From assembly GCF_000474945.1 (NCBI RefSeq), contig NZ_KI440837.1:124001-188000 (forward strand): DNA of 64,000 bases, read 5' to 3'. Both the position numbers and the translations under genes were made by a program. Position 1 is the first letter of the stretch. Each line of letters begins with the position of its first letter. Of this stretch, positions 37,201 to 45,582 are shown one piece after another. The stretch comes from Solimonas soli DSM 21787. GTDB lineage: Bacteria > Pseudomonadota > Gammaproteobacteria > Nevskiales > Nevskiaceae. The notes beneath the pieces are model-generated. The model saw only the letters and a program-made list of their open reading frames with translations, had not been told where the DNA came from and did no database searches.

Positions 37201-39924
37201 GTAGGCGTTGCCGGCGCCCTTCACGCGCGCGCCCTTGGTGATCTTGCGTTCGATCTTCACGTAATACGGCACGCCGGCGAGCGGCTTGCCGTCGCGATCG
37301 ACGACCAGCGTGTCGACCGTCGCCGGCTTGCCGGCCTGCGCCCAGCCCTGCTGATCGATGCCGATGTAGCGGTCGCGGCCGTAGTACGGCACGCGCGCCG
37401 CGCCGACGATCGAGCGGCCACGATCGTCCTGCACCGTGCCTTCGAGCACCAGCTCGCCGTACAGCACCGGCGCGTCGCCGAGCTTGAACGCCGAACTCCA
37501 TTCGCCCTTGGCGTCGAGCTGCGCCTGCGCGTCGAGCAGCGGCGCCGCCTCGCGGCCGCCGCTCTGCCAGGTGTCGAAGCGATAGCGGCGCGCCAGCGGA
37601 TCGGCCGGCTCGAAGCCGCGCGACTGCAGGCGCGCGTCGAGCCGCGCCGGCGCGTCGGCGAACGGACCGCCGCCGTGCAGGGTCGCGCGCAAGGCGGCGA
37701 CCGGCGCGTCGCCGGGCGCGGCGCTCTTGGCGCGCCACTCGGCGGCGACGCGGAACGGCGCCGGCACGAAATCGGAGACCAGCACGCGCATCGGTTCGAG
37801 CGTGAGGTCCTTGGCGTAGGCCGGCACCAGCTCGAAGCGGTACCAGCCGACCGCCGCGCTGGCGGCCAGCTTCAGCTCGCCGGCCAGCGCGCCGAAGGCC
37901 GACAGTGCCAGGCCCTCGCGTTCCTGCACGACGGTGCCGGTCGGATCGACGATGCGCAGCGTGTAGGCGCTGGCCGGCGCCGGCTTCAGGCCGCGCTCGG
38001 CGTCATCGCGCACGTAGAACTTGTACTGGATGGTGTCGCCGGCGCGGTACACGCCCTGCGCGGTCGTGCCCCAGGCGCGCAGGTGGCCGTGCCGCGCGCG
38101 GCGCCATTCCGAGACCTGCTCGCGCGAGGCGCGCCAGGTATCGACCTGGAATTCGCTCGCCAGCGGCAGCAGGGCGACATCGCTGCCGCGCGACACGCGC
38201 AGCATCAGCGGCTGATGCGCATCGCCGGTCGTCGACAGGTACTGCAGCCGCAGCGCAGGGTCGAGCTCGCCGCCGCCGGGCAGCAGCGCCAGACCCTCGC
38301 GATCCGTGCGGCCGCTCGCCTTCACCGCGCCGTCCCAGCCGTCGACGACCGCGACATCGGCGTCGGCGACGCCCTTGCCCTCGGCCATCGCCGTCACCCA
38401 CACGAGCAGGTTGCTGTTGCCGTACTTGGCGTGCACCTGCCAGGGCGTCACCTCGGCGAAGAACGGCAGCGGTCTGGCCGTGGTCGACGGCGTGCTGCCG
38501 AGCTCGCCGCGCAGCGCGCCGCTGCCCGCGGCGAGCAGCTCGCGAATGCCGAGCGGCATCGCGAACGCGAGATTGCGCGGACCGCCGGCCGGCACGCTCT
38601 TGTCGACGTCGTCGCGCTGCGCCGCCGTCATGCGCTGCGCCTTCAGCTGCAGGCGCTCGAGATTGGTGACGACGACCGGCACCTCGGAATCGACGCCGCT
38701 CTCCAGCACCGCGGGACTGTGCTCGAACACCAGGCGCGGCGTGCGCGCCCCGGTGCGGAAACCGAGCCGCGACTCGCGGTCGAAGGTGCGGCCGAAGCGG
38801 TCCTTCAGCGTCGCCGCCAGGCTCAGCGCGTACTCGGTTTCCGCGGCGAGCGTGTACGGCAGGCGGACGTCGTAGGTCGTATCGCCGTGATGGTCGCCGC
38901 TGAAGCGGTGCGCGGCCGCGGGCGACGCACCGTCCTCGCCCTCGGCTTCGTCGCCGGCGCCGGCGTTCGCCCAAGGGTCGTATTGCGGATCGCGGATCGC
39001 CGCGCGCGGATCGGGCGCCAGCTTGAGCGCATCGCGCAGCTGCGCGACCGCGACCGGCGCGTTGAAGACGAGCGACACGCCTTCCAGCGGCGCGCAAGGC
39101 ATGCCGGGCGCGACGAGCTTCGTGGTCTTGCCGTCGCTGCAGCGCAGGCCGATCAGGCGCGGCGCGGCGAAGGTGCGCAGGCTCTCGATGTCGCGCGCCT
39201 CGTCGCCGGTCTGCGGACCGAAGGCCGAGCGCAGGCCGGGCCGCACGCGCAGGGCGTAGTCCTGATCGTCGGCGAGCGGCGCGCGCGGCTCGACGCGCCA
39301 CAGCTGGCGTGCCTCGCCGTCCGGCGTCCAGAACGGCGTGTCGTCGTCGTAGTACTCCGGCAGCGCGCGCACCGCGGCACCGTCGAAGCTCAGCGCGCGC
39401 TCGACCGAGGCGGCCGTCACCGGCTGGTTGAACCGCACGCGCACGCCCGGCTGCGTCGGGCCCTGCCATTCGCCGAGGCTGGCGTACTGCACGCGCGGCA
39501 GCTCGGTGACGAAGCGCTGCGTGACCGGCGCCGCCAGCGTGCTGCCGTCGATGGCCTTGAACGCGGCGTCGGCCTTGACCTGCACGACGTACTCGGTGGC
39601 GCCACGCAGCTTCGCGTCACTGGCGAGATGGCAGGCGAGATTCTCGGTATCGATCCAGCGCCAGTGGCAGCCCGGCTCCGGCGTGATGGTCACCGGCACT
39701 TCGGACGGCTCGCGCTCCATGCGGCCGAGCGGCACCACGGCGCGGTCGAAGCTGAGCACGATCTGGTTCTCGGCCGGCACGTCGCGGCCTTCGGGCGTGA
39801 TGCGCAGCAGCTTCAGTTCGTCGGCCGCGGCGGCGGTCGCCGCGAGCAGCGAGGCCGCGGCCAGCCCGCGCGCGAAGCCCTGCAGGCGCCGGCGCTCAGA
39901 GCGTTGCGACTTTGATGCGGGCAT
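34234..39924 (-). CDS. bacterial alpha-2-macroglobulin (YfhM-like), large form
   Basis: Periplasmic protease-trapping protein, 1896 aa, about 240 longer than E. coli YfhM. It has an Arg-rich N-terminus and a hydrophobic signal (residues about 18-34, no lipobox cysteine), then MG domains. The thioester motif is intact: CWEQ with Cys1404 and Gln1407 (codons at 35704-35715). The alpha-alpha toroid follows, and the C-terminal part (FYADEVTEGRYQLAWIGQAV) is the receptor-like domain. Upstream the small gene at 39896 overlaps its start by 29 bp; downstream is pbpC. The absence of a lipobox suggests a free periplasmic form or anchoring by the uncleaved signal. Family call is certain. Confidence 0.95.
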   Translation of the reverse strand: MPASKSQRSERRRLQGFARGLAAASLLAATAAAADELKLLRITPEGRDVPAENQIVLSFDRAVVPLGRMEREPSEVPVTITPEPGCHWRWIDTENLACHLASDAKLRGATEYVVQVKADAAFKAIDGSTLAAPVTQRFVTELPRVQYASLGEWQGPTQPGVRVRFNQPVTAASVERALSFDGAAVRALPEYYDDDTPFWTPDGEARQLWRVEPRAPLADDQDYALRVRPGLRSAFGPQTGDEARDIESLRTFAAPRLIGLRCSDGKTTKLVAPGMPCAPLEGVSLVFNAPVAVAQLRDALKLAPDPRAAIRDPQYDPWANAGAGDEAEGEDGASPAAAHRFSGDHHGDTTYDVRLPYTLAAETEYALSLAATLKDRFGRTFDRESRLGFRTGARTPRLVFEHSPAVLESGVDSEVPVVVTNLERLQLKAQRMTAAQRDDVDKSVPAGGPRNLAFAMPLGIRELLAAGSGALRGELGSTPSTTARPLPFFAEVTPWQVHAKYGNSNLLVWVTAMAEGKGVADADVAVVDGWDGAVKASGRTDREGLALLPGGGELDPALRLQYLSTTGDAHQPLMLRVSRGSDVALLPLASEFQVDTWRASREQVSEWRRARHGHLRAWGTTAQGVYRAGDTIQYKFYVRDDAERGLKPAPASAYTLRIVDPTGTVVQEREGLALSAFGALAGELKLAASAAVGWYRFELVPAYAKDLTLEPMRVLVSDFVPAPFRVAAEWRAKSAAPGDAPVAALRATLHGGGPFADAPARLDARLQSRGFEPADPLARRYRFDTWQSGGREAAPLLDAQAQLDAKGEWSSAFKLGDAPVLYGELVLEGTVQDDRGRSIVGAARVPYYGRDRYIGIDQQGWAQAGKPATVDTLVVDRDGKPLAGVPYYVKIERKITKGARVKGAGNAYITRYIQQWQRIATCKGRSSAEGDVCTFTPDAGGELRAIAMTQDTKGRLHESSTWIYAQGANAVLWEDTPDYSLDVRIDKATYKVGDTAKLFVKNPFPGATALITVERYGVIERRTETLATATPVIDIPIKPDYLPGAYVSVVVMSPRVAAPVKDHVDLGKPTFRMGYATLSVEDPYRELQVRVTPAKPELRPRDSVQVALQATPRHASGEPVEFAVAVLDEAVFDLIQGGAGYFDPLKGFTRLDPLDLTNYSLLTRLVGRQKFEKKGASPGGDGGADLSLRSVEKFVAYWNPALPADAQGRASFTFTAPDNLTGWRVLALAVTPSDRMGLGQGSVAVNKPTELRPALPNQLTRGDRVDAEFTVMNREQKARTLALSIEASGAARGTLAQTIELQPFERRNVAVPLTIDGGGKVHFVARAGEGDRGDALQLDVPVHERPMTVTAADFSPLTADAPLTIPLKPPADAPRAELQLNFASTVIGNLDGAFRYMAEYPYLCWEQRLTKGVMAAHFLKLRDRLAAPPEWSEAATLTQATLDNAAAFQAPGGGMAFFVPEDERASPYLSAYTALAFGWLQQLGYAPPREVWDKLDAYLQRLLREDIKASGYDSAEMRGQVRAIALAALAQRGELSGDELHRYLPQLPRMGLFGEALYAQAAARTKGGDDALQAAVARILARGQQSAGTLALDDDSDTTVYAWLLGSPLRSNCAALSALLARGAANDSEAELPMKLTRTIAQARGTRTYWEDTQENVWCTRALIEYADRYEATPLQMKASAVLGELALGSVQLAAGRSASLVKPLDVKAATAAPLKVSGEGQGRAYVTTMLRYATPPPAAPRSAGLSVVRKYSVQRQGQWQPLEGEVLAVKRGELIKAELVVDVPAWATYLVVDDPVPAGFEPLNPDLATASGIGAEAMAEASPAYPYPFYHRELRFDAVRFYADEVTEGRYQLAWIGQAVATGEFAAIETHVERMYDPDVFGNGMAARFRIGAGP

Positions 39925-40387
39925 AGATCGCTCCCTGGTCGCCGCCGACGAGACGCACCTCGCGGTAGCCCGCGAGGTCGCGCCAGATGTTCTCGTGTTC
40001 GTTCACCTCGTCCGGATCACGCACCGGCAGGCCGAGCGCGGCAAGCGTCTGCGGCAGCAGCGGCTGCATGTCACCGCCCATGGTCACGGTGATCCAGTCG
40101 GCCTTGCCGGCGATGTAAGTGATCTCGGCGCGCGCGTAGCGGCAGCGCTCGGAGAATTCGCCGGTCTCGCAGCGCTGCGGCTCGCCGAGCAGGTCGCGCA
40201 CCGCGTTCCGGTCCTTGCCGGCGATGGCCTTGAGATCGACAAGCGTGGCGGTCCCGCCCGCGTCGGCGCCGGCCCGCTCGAACACCGCTTCGTAGTCGAA
40301 GCCGTCGTGCTGACGGTGCCAATAGAACCAGCCGCCGGCGATCGCGAGCAGAAGCGCGATCGCCGCCGGCAGCGCGCGTTTTTTCAT
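39896..40387 (-). CDS. small membrane-anchored or exported protein upstream of A2M
   Basis: 163 aa. One hydrophobic N-terminal segment (LPAAIALLLAIAGGWFYW) right after MKKRA, then a soluble part with two cysteines (PQRCETGEFSERCRYARAEI). The start at 40387 is the ATG before MKKRA; a longer reading to 40432 lacks signal character. The stop lies 28 bp inside the A2M gene, so the two are translationally linked. I do not recognise the family; a role with the A2M-PBP1C envelope system is an inference from the overlap. Confidence 0.72.
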   Translation of the reverse strand: MKKRALPAAIALLLAIAGGWFYWHRQHDGFDYEAVFERAGADAGGTATLVDLKAIAGKDRNAVRDLLGEPQRCETGEFSERCRYARAEITYIAGKADWITVTMGGDMQPLLPQTLAALGLPVRDPDEVNEHENIWRDLAGYREVRLVGGDQGAIYARIKVATL

Positions 40388-40455
40388 GATGTGGACTCCC
40401 CGGCGACAGCCCGCACTGTAGCAGCCGGACATGACCCCTTGACGAGCATGGAATA

Positions 40456-41580
40456 ATGACCGTGATCGACGTCACCGGACGGGCGACGTCCCTTGCGCCC
40501 ACAGGCCTCATGCATCTCGCCCTGCTCATTGCCACGCTCGCCGCGCTCGCCTGCGGTCCGCTGCTGTACGCGTATGCGCGCCACCGCCCGGCGCTGCTGA
40601 CGTTCCTCGACGGTTTTCTTTTCGTCAGCATCTTCGGCCTCGTGCTCCTCGAGGTCGTGCCCGGCACCTTCAGCGCCGGCGGTCCGTGGAGCGTGCCCTT
40701 CCTGGTTGCCGGCCTGCTCGGCCCGACGCTGATGGAGCACTGGATCAGCCGCGCGCGCCGCGAGGCGCATCTGGCGGCGCTGGCGCTGGCGATGCTCGGC
40801 CTGGTCGTACACAGCCTCGGCGACGGCGTCGCGCTGTCGGCCGGCGGCGGTGAGCATCTCGGCATCGCCCTGCCGCTCGCGGTCGCCGTGCACAGCGTGC
40901 CGGTGGGCCTGATGGTGTGGTGGCTGCTGTTCCCGGTGTTCGGCCGCTGGCCGCCGCTCGCCGCCATCGCCGGCATGTGCGCCGGCACCGTCGCCGGCTA
41001 TGTCTTCGGCGGCACGCTCGGCGCGACCTTCGGCAGCACCGGCTGGGCCTGGTTCCAGGCGCTGGTCGCCGGCTCCATCCTGCACGTCGTGTTCGGCCGC
41101 CCGCATCTCGACGGCCAGCACCACGCCAGCGCGCCGCCCTCGCGCTACGAGGGCTGCGGCAATCTCTGCGCGCTGGCCGGCCTGATCGCGCTCACCGCGC
41201 TCGAGGACGAGCCGCTGCCGGCGGCCGGCTTCTTCGCGATCGCCGCGCAGCTCGCCCTGCGCGCCGCGCCCTGGCTGCTCGGCGCCTATCTGCTCGCCGC
41301 GCTCGCGGCCGCGCGCGGCGACATGCGCCGCGCGCTCAGGCTGTTCGCGATCGACCTCGTCGACCGCAGCGTCGCCCGGGTCCTCGCCCTGCTGCTGGTC
41401 GCCGCCTTCGTCATGCCGCCGCTGTGGCCGGCGCTCGCCGTCGCGCCGCCGCCGGATCGGCTGCGGCAGATCGCGCTGGCGGCGCTGCTCGCGCTCTATG
41501 CCGCCTCGCTGCTGCGTCGCGGCGGACGCGCATGGATCGCGACCCTGTGGCCACGCAGCGGGCACTCCCACGCGCATTGA
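40456..41580 (+). CDS. ZIP-superfamily-like membrane protein
   Basis: 374 aa with about nine hydrophobic segments. In the middle, LVVHSLGDGVALSAG and LAVAVHSVPVGLMVWWL correspond to the metal-site helices 4 and 5 of ZIP transporters (HNxxDG and HExPxE). The second motif has lost both glutamates, so classical divalent transport is doubtful. The C-terminus is GHSHAH. The last 150 residues (a further group of helices) are not part of a normal ZIP. The start may be the ATG at 40510. It is divergent from the A2M unit. Confidence 0.68.
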   Translation: MTVIDVTGRATSLAPTGLMHLALLIATLAALACGPLLYAYARHRPALLTFLDGFLFVSIFGLVLLEVVPGTFSAGGPWSVPFLVAGLLGPTLMEHWISRARREAHLAALALAMLGLVVHSLGDGVALSAGGGEHLGIALPLAVAVHSVPVGLMVWWLLFPVFGRWPPLAAIAGMCAGTVAGYVFGGTLGATFGSTGWAWFQALVAGSILHVVFGRPHLDGQHHASAPPSRYEGCGNLCALAGLIALTALEDEPLPAAGFFAIAAQLALRAAPWLLGAYLLAALAAARGDMRRALRLFAIDLVDRSVARVLALLLVAAFVMPPLWPALAVAPPPDRLRQIALAALLALYAASLLRRGGRAWIATLWPRSGHSHAH

Positions 41581-41618
41581 CGGTCGAAGCGACAGGCCCC
41601 GCACGAGGCAGTCGCGGC

Positions 41619-41846
41619 ATGAAGCGCTATCGCAACCGCAACGGTCATTCCGGCGTGCGCGCCTACGAGAGCGGGCCCGGCTACATCAAGGTGCGTTTCG
41701 CCAACGGCGACACCTACGTCTACGACGACCGCATTCCCGGCGCGCGCGCGGTGGCGCGGATGCAGGCGCTCGCCGCCGCCGGCCGCGGTCTGAGCACCTA
41801 CATCGCGCAGCACGTGCGCGAGCGCTACGCGCGCAAGGAATCCTGA
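41619..41846 (+). CDS. KTSC-like small conserved protein
   Basis: 75 aa. The pattern SGVRAYESGPGYIKVRFANG then TYVYDDRIPG, with a final helix region, resembles KTSC-domain proteins (beta-strands with G-Y-x-Y followed by a helical end STYIAQHVRERY). Some members are linked to RNA or lysyl-tRNA synthetase-related roles, but nothing can be assigned here. It begins 38 bp after the ZIP-like gene on the same strand. Confidence 0.6.
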   Translation: MKRYRNRNGHSGVRAYESGPGYIKVRFANGDTYVYDDRIPGARAVARMQALAAAGRGLSTYIAQHVRERYARKES

Positions 41847-42172
41847 GTGCGCCTCGCGCGCGGCGGCCGGCTTGAGCATCCAGCCGGCCTGCGTCCCGTA
41901 CTGCGGGTAAATCCACTCGCCTTCGCCATTGCGCATTGCGCCGCTCGGCGACACGACCGTCCGCGCCGGCACCACGGCCCGGCGCGCTGGCGAGCGCCGC
42001 CGCGTAGGCAGGGTCGACGCGGCAGCGCCGCGACGCGAAACTTCCATGTATTCCCCGGCGATTTCCCGGGCAAAGCCTGGGCGCTGCCGCGCGGCATCGA
42101 CAGCGGCTGGCTGCTCGAAACGCGAGCCGCGCGTAATCCACCGCACCCATGCCGACGCGACAGCGGCCGGAA
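41847..42172. other. 326-bp region without a supportable gene; possible decayed minus-strand ORF
   Basis: No RNA gene, repeat or clear promoter was found. On the minus strand two frames contain protein-like pieces, RFEQPAAVDAARQRPGFARE and, 30 codons on, RNGEGEWIYPQYGTQAGWML, with neither a proper start nor a family I recognise. This could be a frameshifted relic or chance in GC-rich DNA. Confidence 0.3.
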
Positions 42173-43531
42173 TCAGCCGGCGACGCGCGCGATCTTGATC
42201 GCCAGTTCCAGCGCCTGTTCGTAGTTGAGGCGCGGATCGACCTGCGATTTGTAGGCGCGCTCGAGGTCCTCGTGCGAGAGGTTGCGGGCGCCGCCGGTGC
42301 ATTCGGTGACGTCCTCGCCGGTCAGCTCCAGGTGCACGCCGCCGAGCTGCGATGCGCAGGCCCGGTGGATCGCGAAGGCCTGCTCGACCTCGGACATGAT
42401 CTTGTCGAACGGCCGCGTCTTCAGGCCGTTCGGCGTCGAGACGGTATTGCCGTGCATGGGATCGCACATCCACAGCACGGTGTGCCCGGCGCCGCGCACG
42501 GCCTCGATGAGCCTCGGCAGGTGATCGCCGATCTTGTCGGCGCCCATGCGGTGGATCAGCGTCAGGCGGCCGGGCTCGTGGTCGGGATTGAGCACGCGGC
42601 ACAGCTCGAGCACCCAGTCCGTCGTCATCGACGGGCTGACCTTGACGCCCACCGGATTGCGGATGCCGCGGCAGTACTCAACGTGCGCGCCGCCGATCTC
42701 GGCGGTGCGCATGCCGATCCACGGAAAATGCGTAGCCAGGTTGTACCAGCCCTCGGAGCGCGGCACCTGGCGCGTCTGCGCCTGCTCGTACCACAGCAGC
42801 AGGGCCTCGTGCGAGGTATAGAAGTCGACGCGCGAGAAATCGCCGATCGGCGCGCCGGCCAGCGTCTCCATGAAGCGCACGGAATCGCCGAGCGCGTCGA
42901 CCCTCTTCTGGTAGTCGGCGGCGAGCGGCGAATGCGCGACCCAGTTCAGGTCCCAGTACTCCGGGTGATGCAGGTCGGCGAAGCCGCCGTCGATCAGGCC
43001 GCGCACGAAGTTGATCGTCATCGCCGAGCGCATGTGGCCTTCGAGCAGGCGCTGCGGGTCCGGCACGCGGGCGGCGGCGGTGAATGCCGGCGCGTTGACC
43101 AGATCGCCGCGGTAGCTCGGCAGCGTCACGCCGTTCCGGCTCTCCGTGTCCGCCGAGCGCGGCTTGGCGTACTGGCCGGCGAAGCGGCCGATGCGCAGCA
43201 CGCGCCGGCGCATGCCGTGCACCAGCACCAGCGACATCTGCAGCAGCACCTTGAGGCGGTTGGCGATGACGTCCGAGCGGCAGTCGGCGAAGGATTCGGC
43301 GCAGTCGCCGCCCTGCAGCACGAAGGTCTCGCCGCGCTGCGCGGCGGCGATCTGCTGCTTGAGATTGTTGACCTCCCAGGAGGTGACCAGCGGCGGCAGC
43401 GTGGCCAGCTGCGCGAGCGTCTCCTGCAGGGCGCCGGCGTCCGGATAGTGCGGCTGCTGCGCGGCCGGCTTCTGCTGCCAGGAATCGGGACGCCAGTTCG
43501 GCGCGCCCACGGCACTTTTTGGGGGACTCAC
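42173..43531 (-). CDS. class II (plant-type) DAHP synthase
   Basis: First enzyme of the shikimate pathway: condenses phosphoenolpyruvate and erythrose 4-phosphate. 452 aa. Class II signatures: VLQGGDCAESF (metal-binding Cys), GRFAGQYAKPRS, WVGMRTAEIGGAHVEYCRGI-like segment (here WIGMRTAEIGGAHVEY), NPVGVKVSP, HRMGADKI, and the C-terminal GGVHLELTGEDVTECTGG. The start is the GTG at 43529-43531; there is no good ribosome site, but the family N-terminus (W...PA.QQP.Y) begins soon after. A class I AroG/F/H would be about 350 aa and unrelated. Single gene. Confidence 0.95.
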   Translation of the reverse strand: MSPPKSAVGAPNWRPDSWQQKPAAQQPHYPDAGALQETLAQLATLPPLVTSWEVNNLKQQIAAAQRGETFVLQGGDCAESFADCRSDVIANRLKVLLQMSLVLVHGMRRRVLRIGRFAGQYAKPRSADTESRNGVTLPSYRGDLVNAPAFTAAARVPDPQRLLEGHMRSAMTINFVRGLIDGGFADLHHPEYWDLNWVAHSPLAADYQKRVDALGDSVRFMETLAGAPIGDFSRVDFYTSHEALLLWYEQAQTRQVPRSEGWYNLATHFPWIGMRTAEIGGAHVEYCRGIRNPVGVKVSPSMTTDWVLELCRVLNPDHEPGRLTLIHRMGADKIGDHLPRLIEAVRGAGHTVLWMCDPMHGNTVSTPNGLKTRPFDKIMSEVEQAFAIHRACASQLGGVHLELTGEDVTECTGGARNLSHEDLERAYKSQVDPRLNYEQALELAIKIARVAG

Positions 43532-43585
43532 GGGGATGCCATCGGTGACGGAAAGCGGCGGATTATACGATCGCCTGCCGGCGGC

Positions 43586-44401
43586 TCAGTCGAAGCGGTA
43601 GCCGGAGATCGTCGTCTCCATCACGCGGTCGCTGAAGATGCGCCGGCCGCGGCCCGCCGGCGCCGCGCCGGCGGCCACCATCAGCGGCAGCAGGTGTTCC
43701 TCGGCGCGCGGCGGGTGCGAGAGCCGCGCGGACGGCGCCTGGTCCCAGCGCGCCAGCCGTGCTTCCCGCTCGCCGGGCGCCGCCTCGACCGCGCCGGTCA
43801 GCCACGCGTCGAAGGTGTCGGACACCGGGCCGAAGCGCGGATCGCCGTAGGCGCGCATGTTGTGGAAGCTCATGCCGCTGCCGACGATCAGCACGCCCTC
43901 GTCGCGCAGCGGCGCCAGCGCGCGGCCGGCCGCCAGATGCGCGGCGGCATCGAGATTGTTCAGCAGCGACAGCTGCACGAGCGGCACATCCGCATCCGGC
44001 AACACCAGCTTGAGCGGAATGAACACGCCGTGGTCATAGCCGCGCTGCGCGTCGATGTCCGCCGGCAAACCCGCATCCACAATCAACTCACGCGCCCGCG
44101 CGGCGAGCGCCGGATCGCCCGGCGCGTCGTAGCGCAGCTGATACGTGTGCTCGGGGAAGCCGTAATAGTCGTAGATCAGCGGCGGCCGCGGGTGGCTGCC
44201 GGCGGTGAAGGCCGGCTCCAGCCAGTGTCCCGAAATCAGCAGCACCGCGCGCGGCCGGGCCGGCAGCGTGGCGGCGAGCCCGCGCAGGAAATCCGCCATG
44301 CGGTCCCAGATGTGCGGCGGATTCCATTCCATGAAGAAGCACGGCCCGCCGCCGTGCGGGATGAAGAGCGTGGGCTGGCGTACGGACGATGCGGTGTTCA
44401 T
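43586..44401 (-). CDS. DODA-type class III extradiol ring-cleavage dioxygenase
   Basis: 271 aa, LigB superfamily, similar to E. coli YgiD and plant DOPA 4,5-dioxygenase. FIPHGGGPCFF and ISGHWLEPAFT supply the iron/zinc-ligand histidines, RGYDHGVFIPLKL the catalytic His, and GSGMSFHNMRAYGDP another conserved His. The start ATG overlaps the stop of the upstream DUF4105 gene (ATGA). The natural substrate in bacteria is unknown; catechols are likely. Cytoplasmic. Confidence 0.92.
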   Translation of the reverse strand: MNTASSVRQPTLFIPHGGGPCFFMEWNPPHIWDRMADFLRGLAATLPARPRAVLLISGHWLEPAFTAGSHPRPPLIYDYYGFPEHTYQLRYDAPGDPALAARARELIVDAGLPADIDAQRGYDHGVFIPLKLVLPDADVPLVQLSLLNNLDAAAHLAAGRALAPLRDEGVLIVGSGMSFHNMRAYGDPRFGPVSDTFDAWLTGAVEAAPGEREARLARWDQAPSARLSHPPRAEEHLLPLMVAAGAAPAGRGRRIFSDRVMETTISGYRFD

Positions 44402-45429
44402 TTCGGTTCGACGGGCGGGGGCGCGACCGACTGTAGCGCGTCGACGCCGGGCACGCCGGCGCGAATGCGCTGCGAGAAGTCGGCCGCCGAGTCGGCGGCG
44501 CGCGCGCGTTCGTCGATGCGTCCGGCGCCGCGCAGCTGCGCGGCCGTGTAGCCCGGCGTCAGACCGCCGACCTTATGCAGGTATTCGGGCAGGTAACCGG
44601 ACAGCAGCAGGCGATAGTCGAGCGGCAGCCCGGCGACGATGTGCCGCATCATCTCGAAGACGATCGTCGTGCAGTTGGCGGTCGCCGTGTTGTACCAGGC
44701 CGGCCGCGCGCGCAGCGACTCGGCCTCGGCCAGATACGCGAGGAACAGCGAACGCATCGCCGCCGGCGGCATCGCGACGCGGTAGAGATAGACGTCCTCG
44801 CCGCGCACATTGCTGCGCACGCGAATGATGTCGCGTTCATCGGCGGCGATCAGGTTCAGCTCGAAGCGCTTGAAGAAGCCGCCGAGCGCCGAATAGGCCT
44901 CGCCCTTTTCCTTGCGGATCTCCACCGAGAAGGTCAGATAGCGGCCGTCGGCGAAGCCGAACGAGACCAGCGTGTGCGAGATCGCCGGCCCCATCCAGTA
45001 CGAGAGCACGACGTCGACCGAGCGCAGCGCAGACAGCGAGTACTGCCGCGTTTCCCAGCGCACGTCGTAGTCCTCGCGGGTGCGCCAGACAAAATTGCGC
45101 ACCTTGTGCAGCGTCACGCGGTCGCCGTCCACTTCGCTGTACAGCTGCTCGGCGACGTCGTCGGCCCAGACACGCGCGTTCGACGGACGGATGCCGTGCC
45201 ACCAGACGAGGATCGCGGCGAACGCGGCCACGTAGAGGAGCAGTGCCGGACCGGCCTGCGCTCGCCACAGCCACAGCAGCACGAGCAAGGCGAACAGGGT
45301 CCACGCCGTCACCGCGGCCAGGCGCGCCGTGCCGGGCACCTGGAACCACAGCGCGAGCGCCGCCCACGCGGACGCCAGCAGCAGCAGGAGCGTGAGCAGG
45401 ACGAGGCCGAGCACGCGCGCCGCCCGCAT
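44398..45429 (-). CDS. DUF4105 membrane protein
   Basis: 343 aa. Three N-terminal hydrophobic segments (about residues 5-75) are followed by a soluble domain with HGIRPSNARVWADDV, VVLSYWMGPAISHTLVSFGF, a conserved YNTATANCTTIVFEM stretch, and LDYRLLLSGYLPEYLH. This is the DUF4105 (LNS2-like unknown) pattern. The Asn-Cys-Thr-Thr motif looks like a papain-like Cys active site, with the His in SHTLVSF. Its TGA overlaps the dioxygenase ATG by four bases (ATGA), so both are cotranslated. Function unknown. Confidence 0.83.
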   Translation of the reverse strand: MRAARVLGLVLLTLLLLLASAWAALALWFQVPGTARLAAVTAWTLFALLVLLWLWRAQAGPALLLYVAAFAAILVWWHGIRPSNARVWADDVAEQLYSEVDGDRVTLHKVRNFVWRTREDYDVRWETRQYSLSALRSVDVVLSYWMGPAISHTLVSFGFADGRYLTFSVEIRKEKGEAYSALGGFFKRFELNLIAADERDIIRVRSNVRGEDVYLYRVAMPPAAMRSLFLAYLAEAESLRARPAWYNTATANCTTIVFEMMRHIVAGLPLDYRLLLSGYLPEYLHKVGGLTPGYTAAQLRGAGRIDERARAADSAADFSQRIRAGVPGVDALQSVAPPPVEPK

Positions 45430-45582
45430 CACGCCGGTCCGGCGTTGCAGGCGCGTGGCGAACGCGGGGCGCGCCGGCGCCGTCCGATGGCAGTCTTCGT
45501 CATGCCGGCATTCTGCCGGATCGCCGCCCGGCCGCCAGCCCTGCGATAATCCCGCCCTGCCCGCTTCCGCCACCCGCTCGCG

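Noticed and set aside
34103-37738. 1211-residue minus-strand frame within the A2M gene
   Set aside because: Out-of-frame reading of the A2M coding sequence; the in-frame product has all the family motifs, including CWEQ.
35302-39915. 1537-residue reading frame on the plus strand, antisense to the alpha-2-macroglobulin gene
   Set aside because: It mirrors a well-supported gene in GC-rich DNA, where stop codons are rare on the opposite strand. Its translation is Arg/Ala/His-rich with no recognisable motif.
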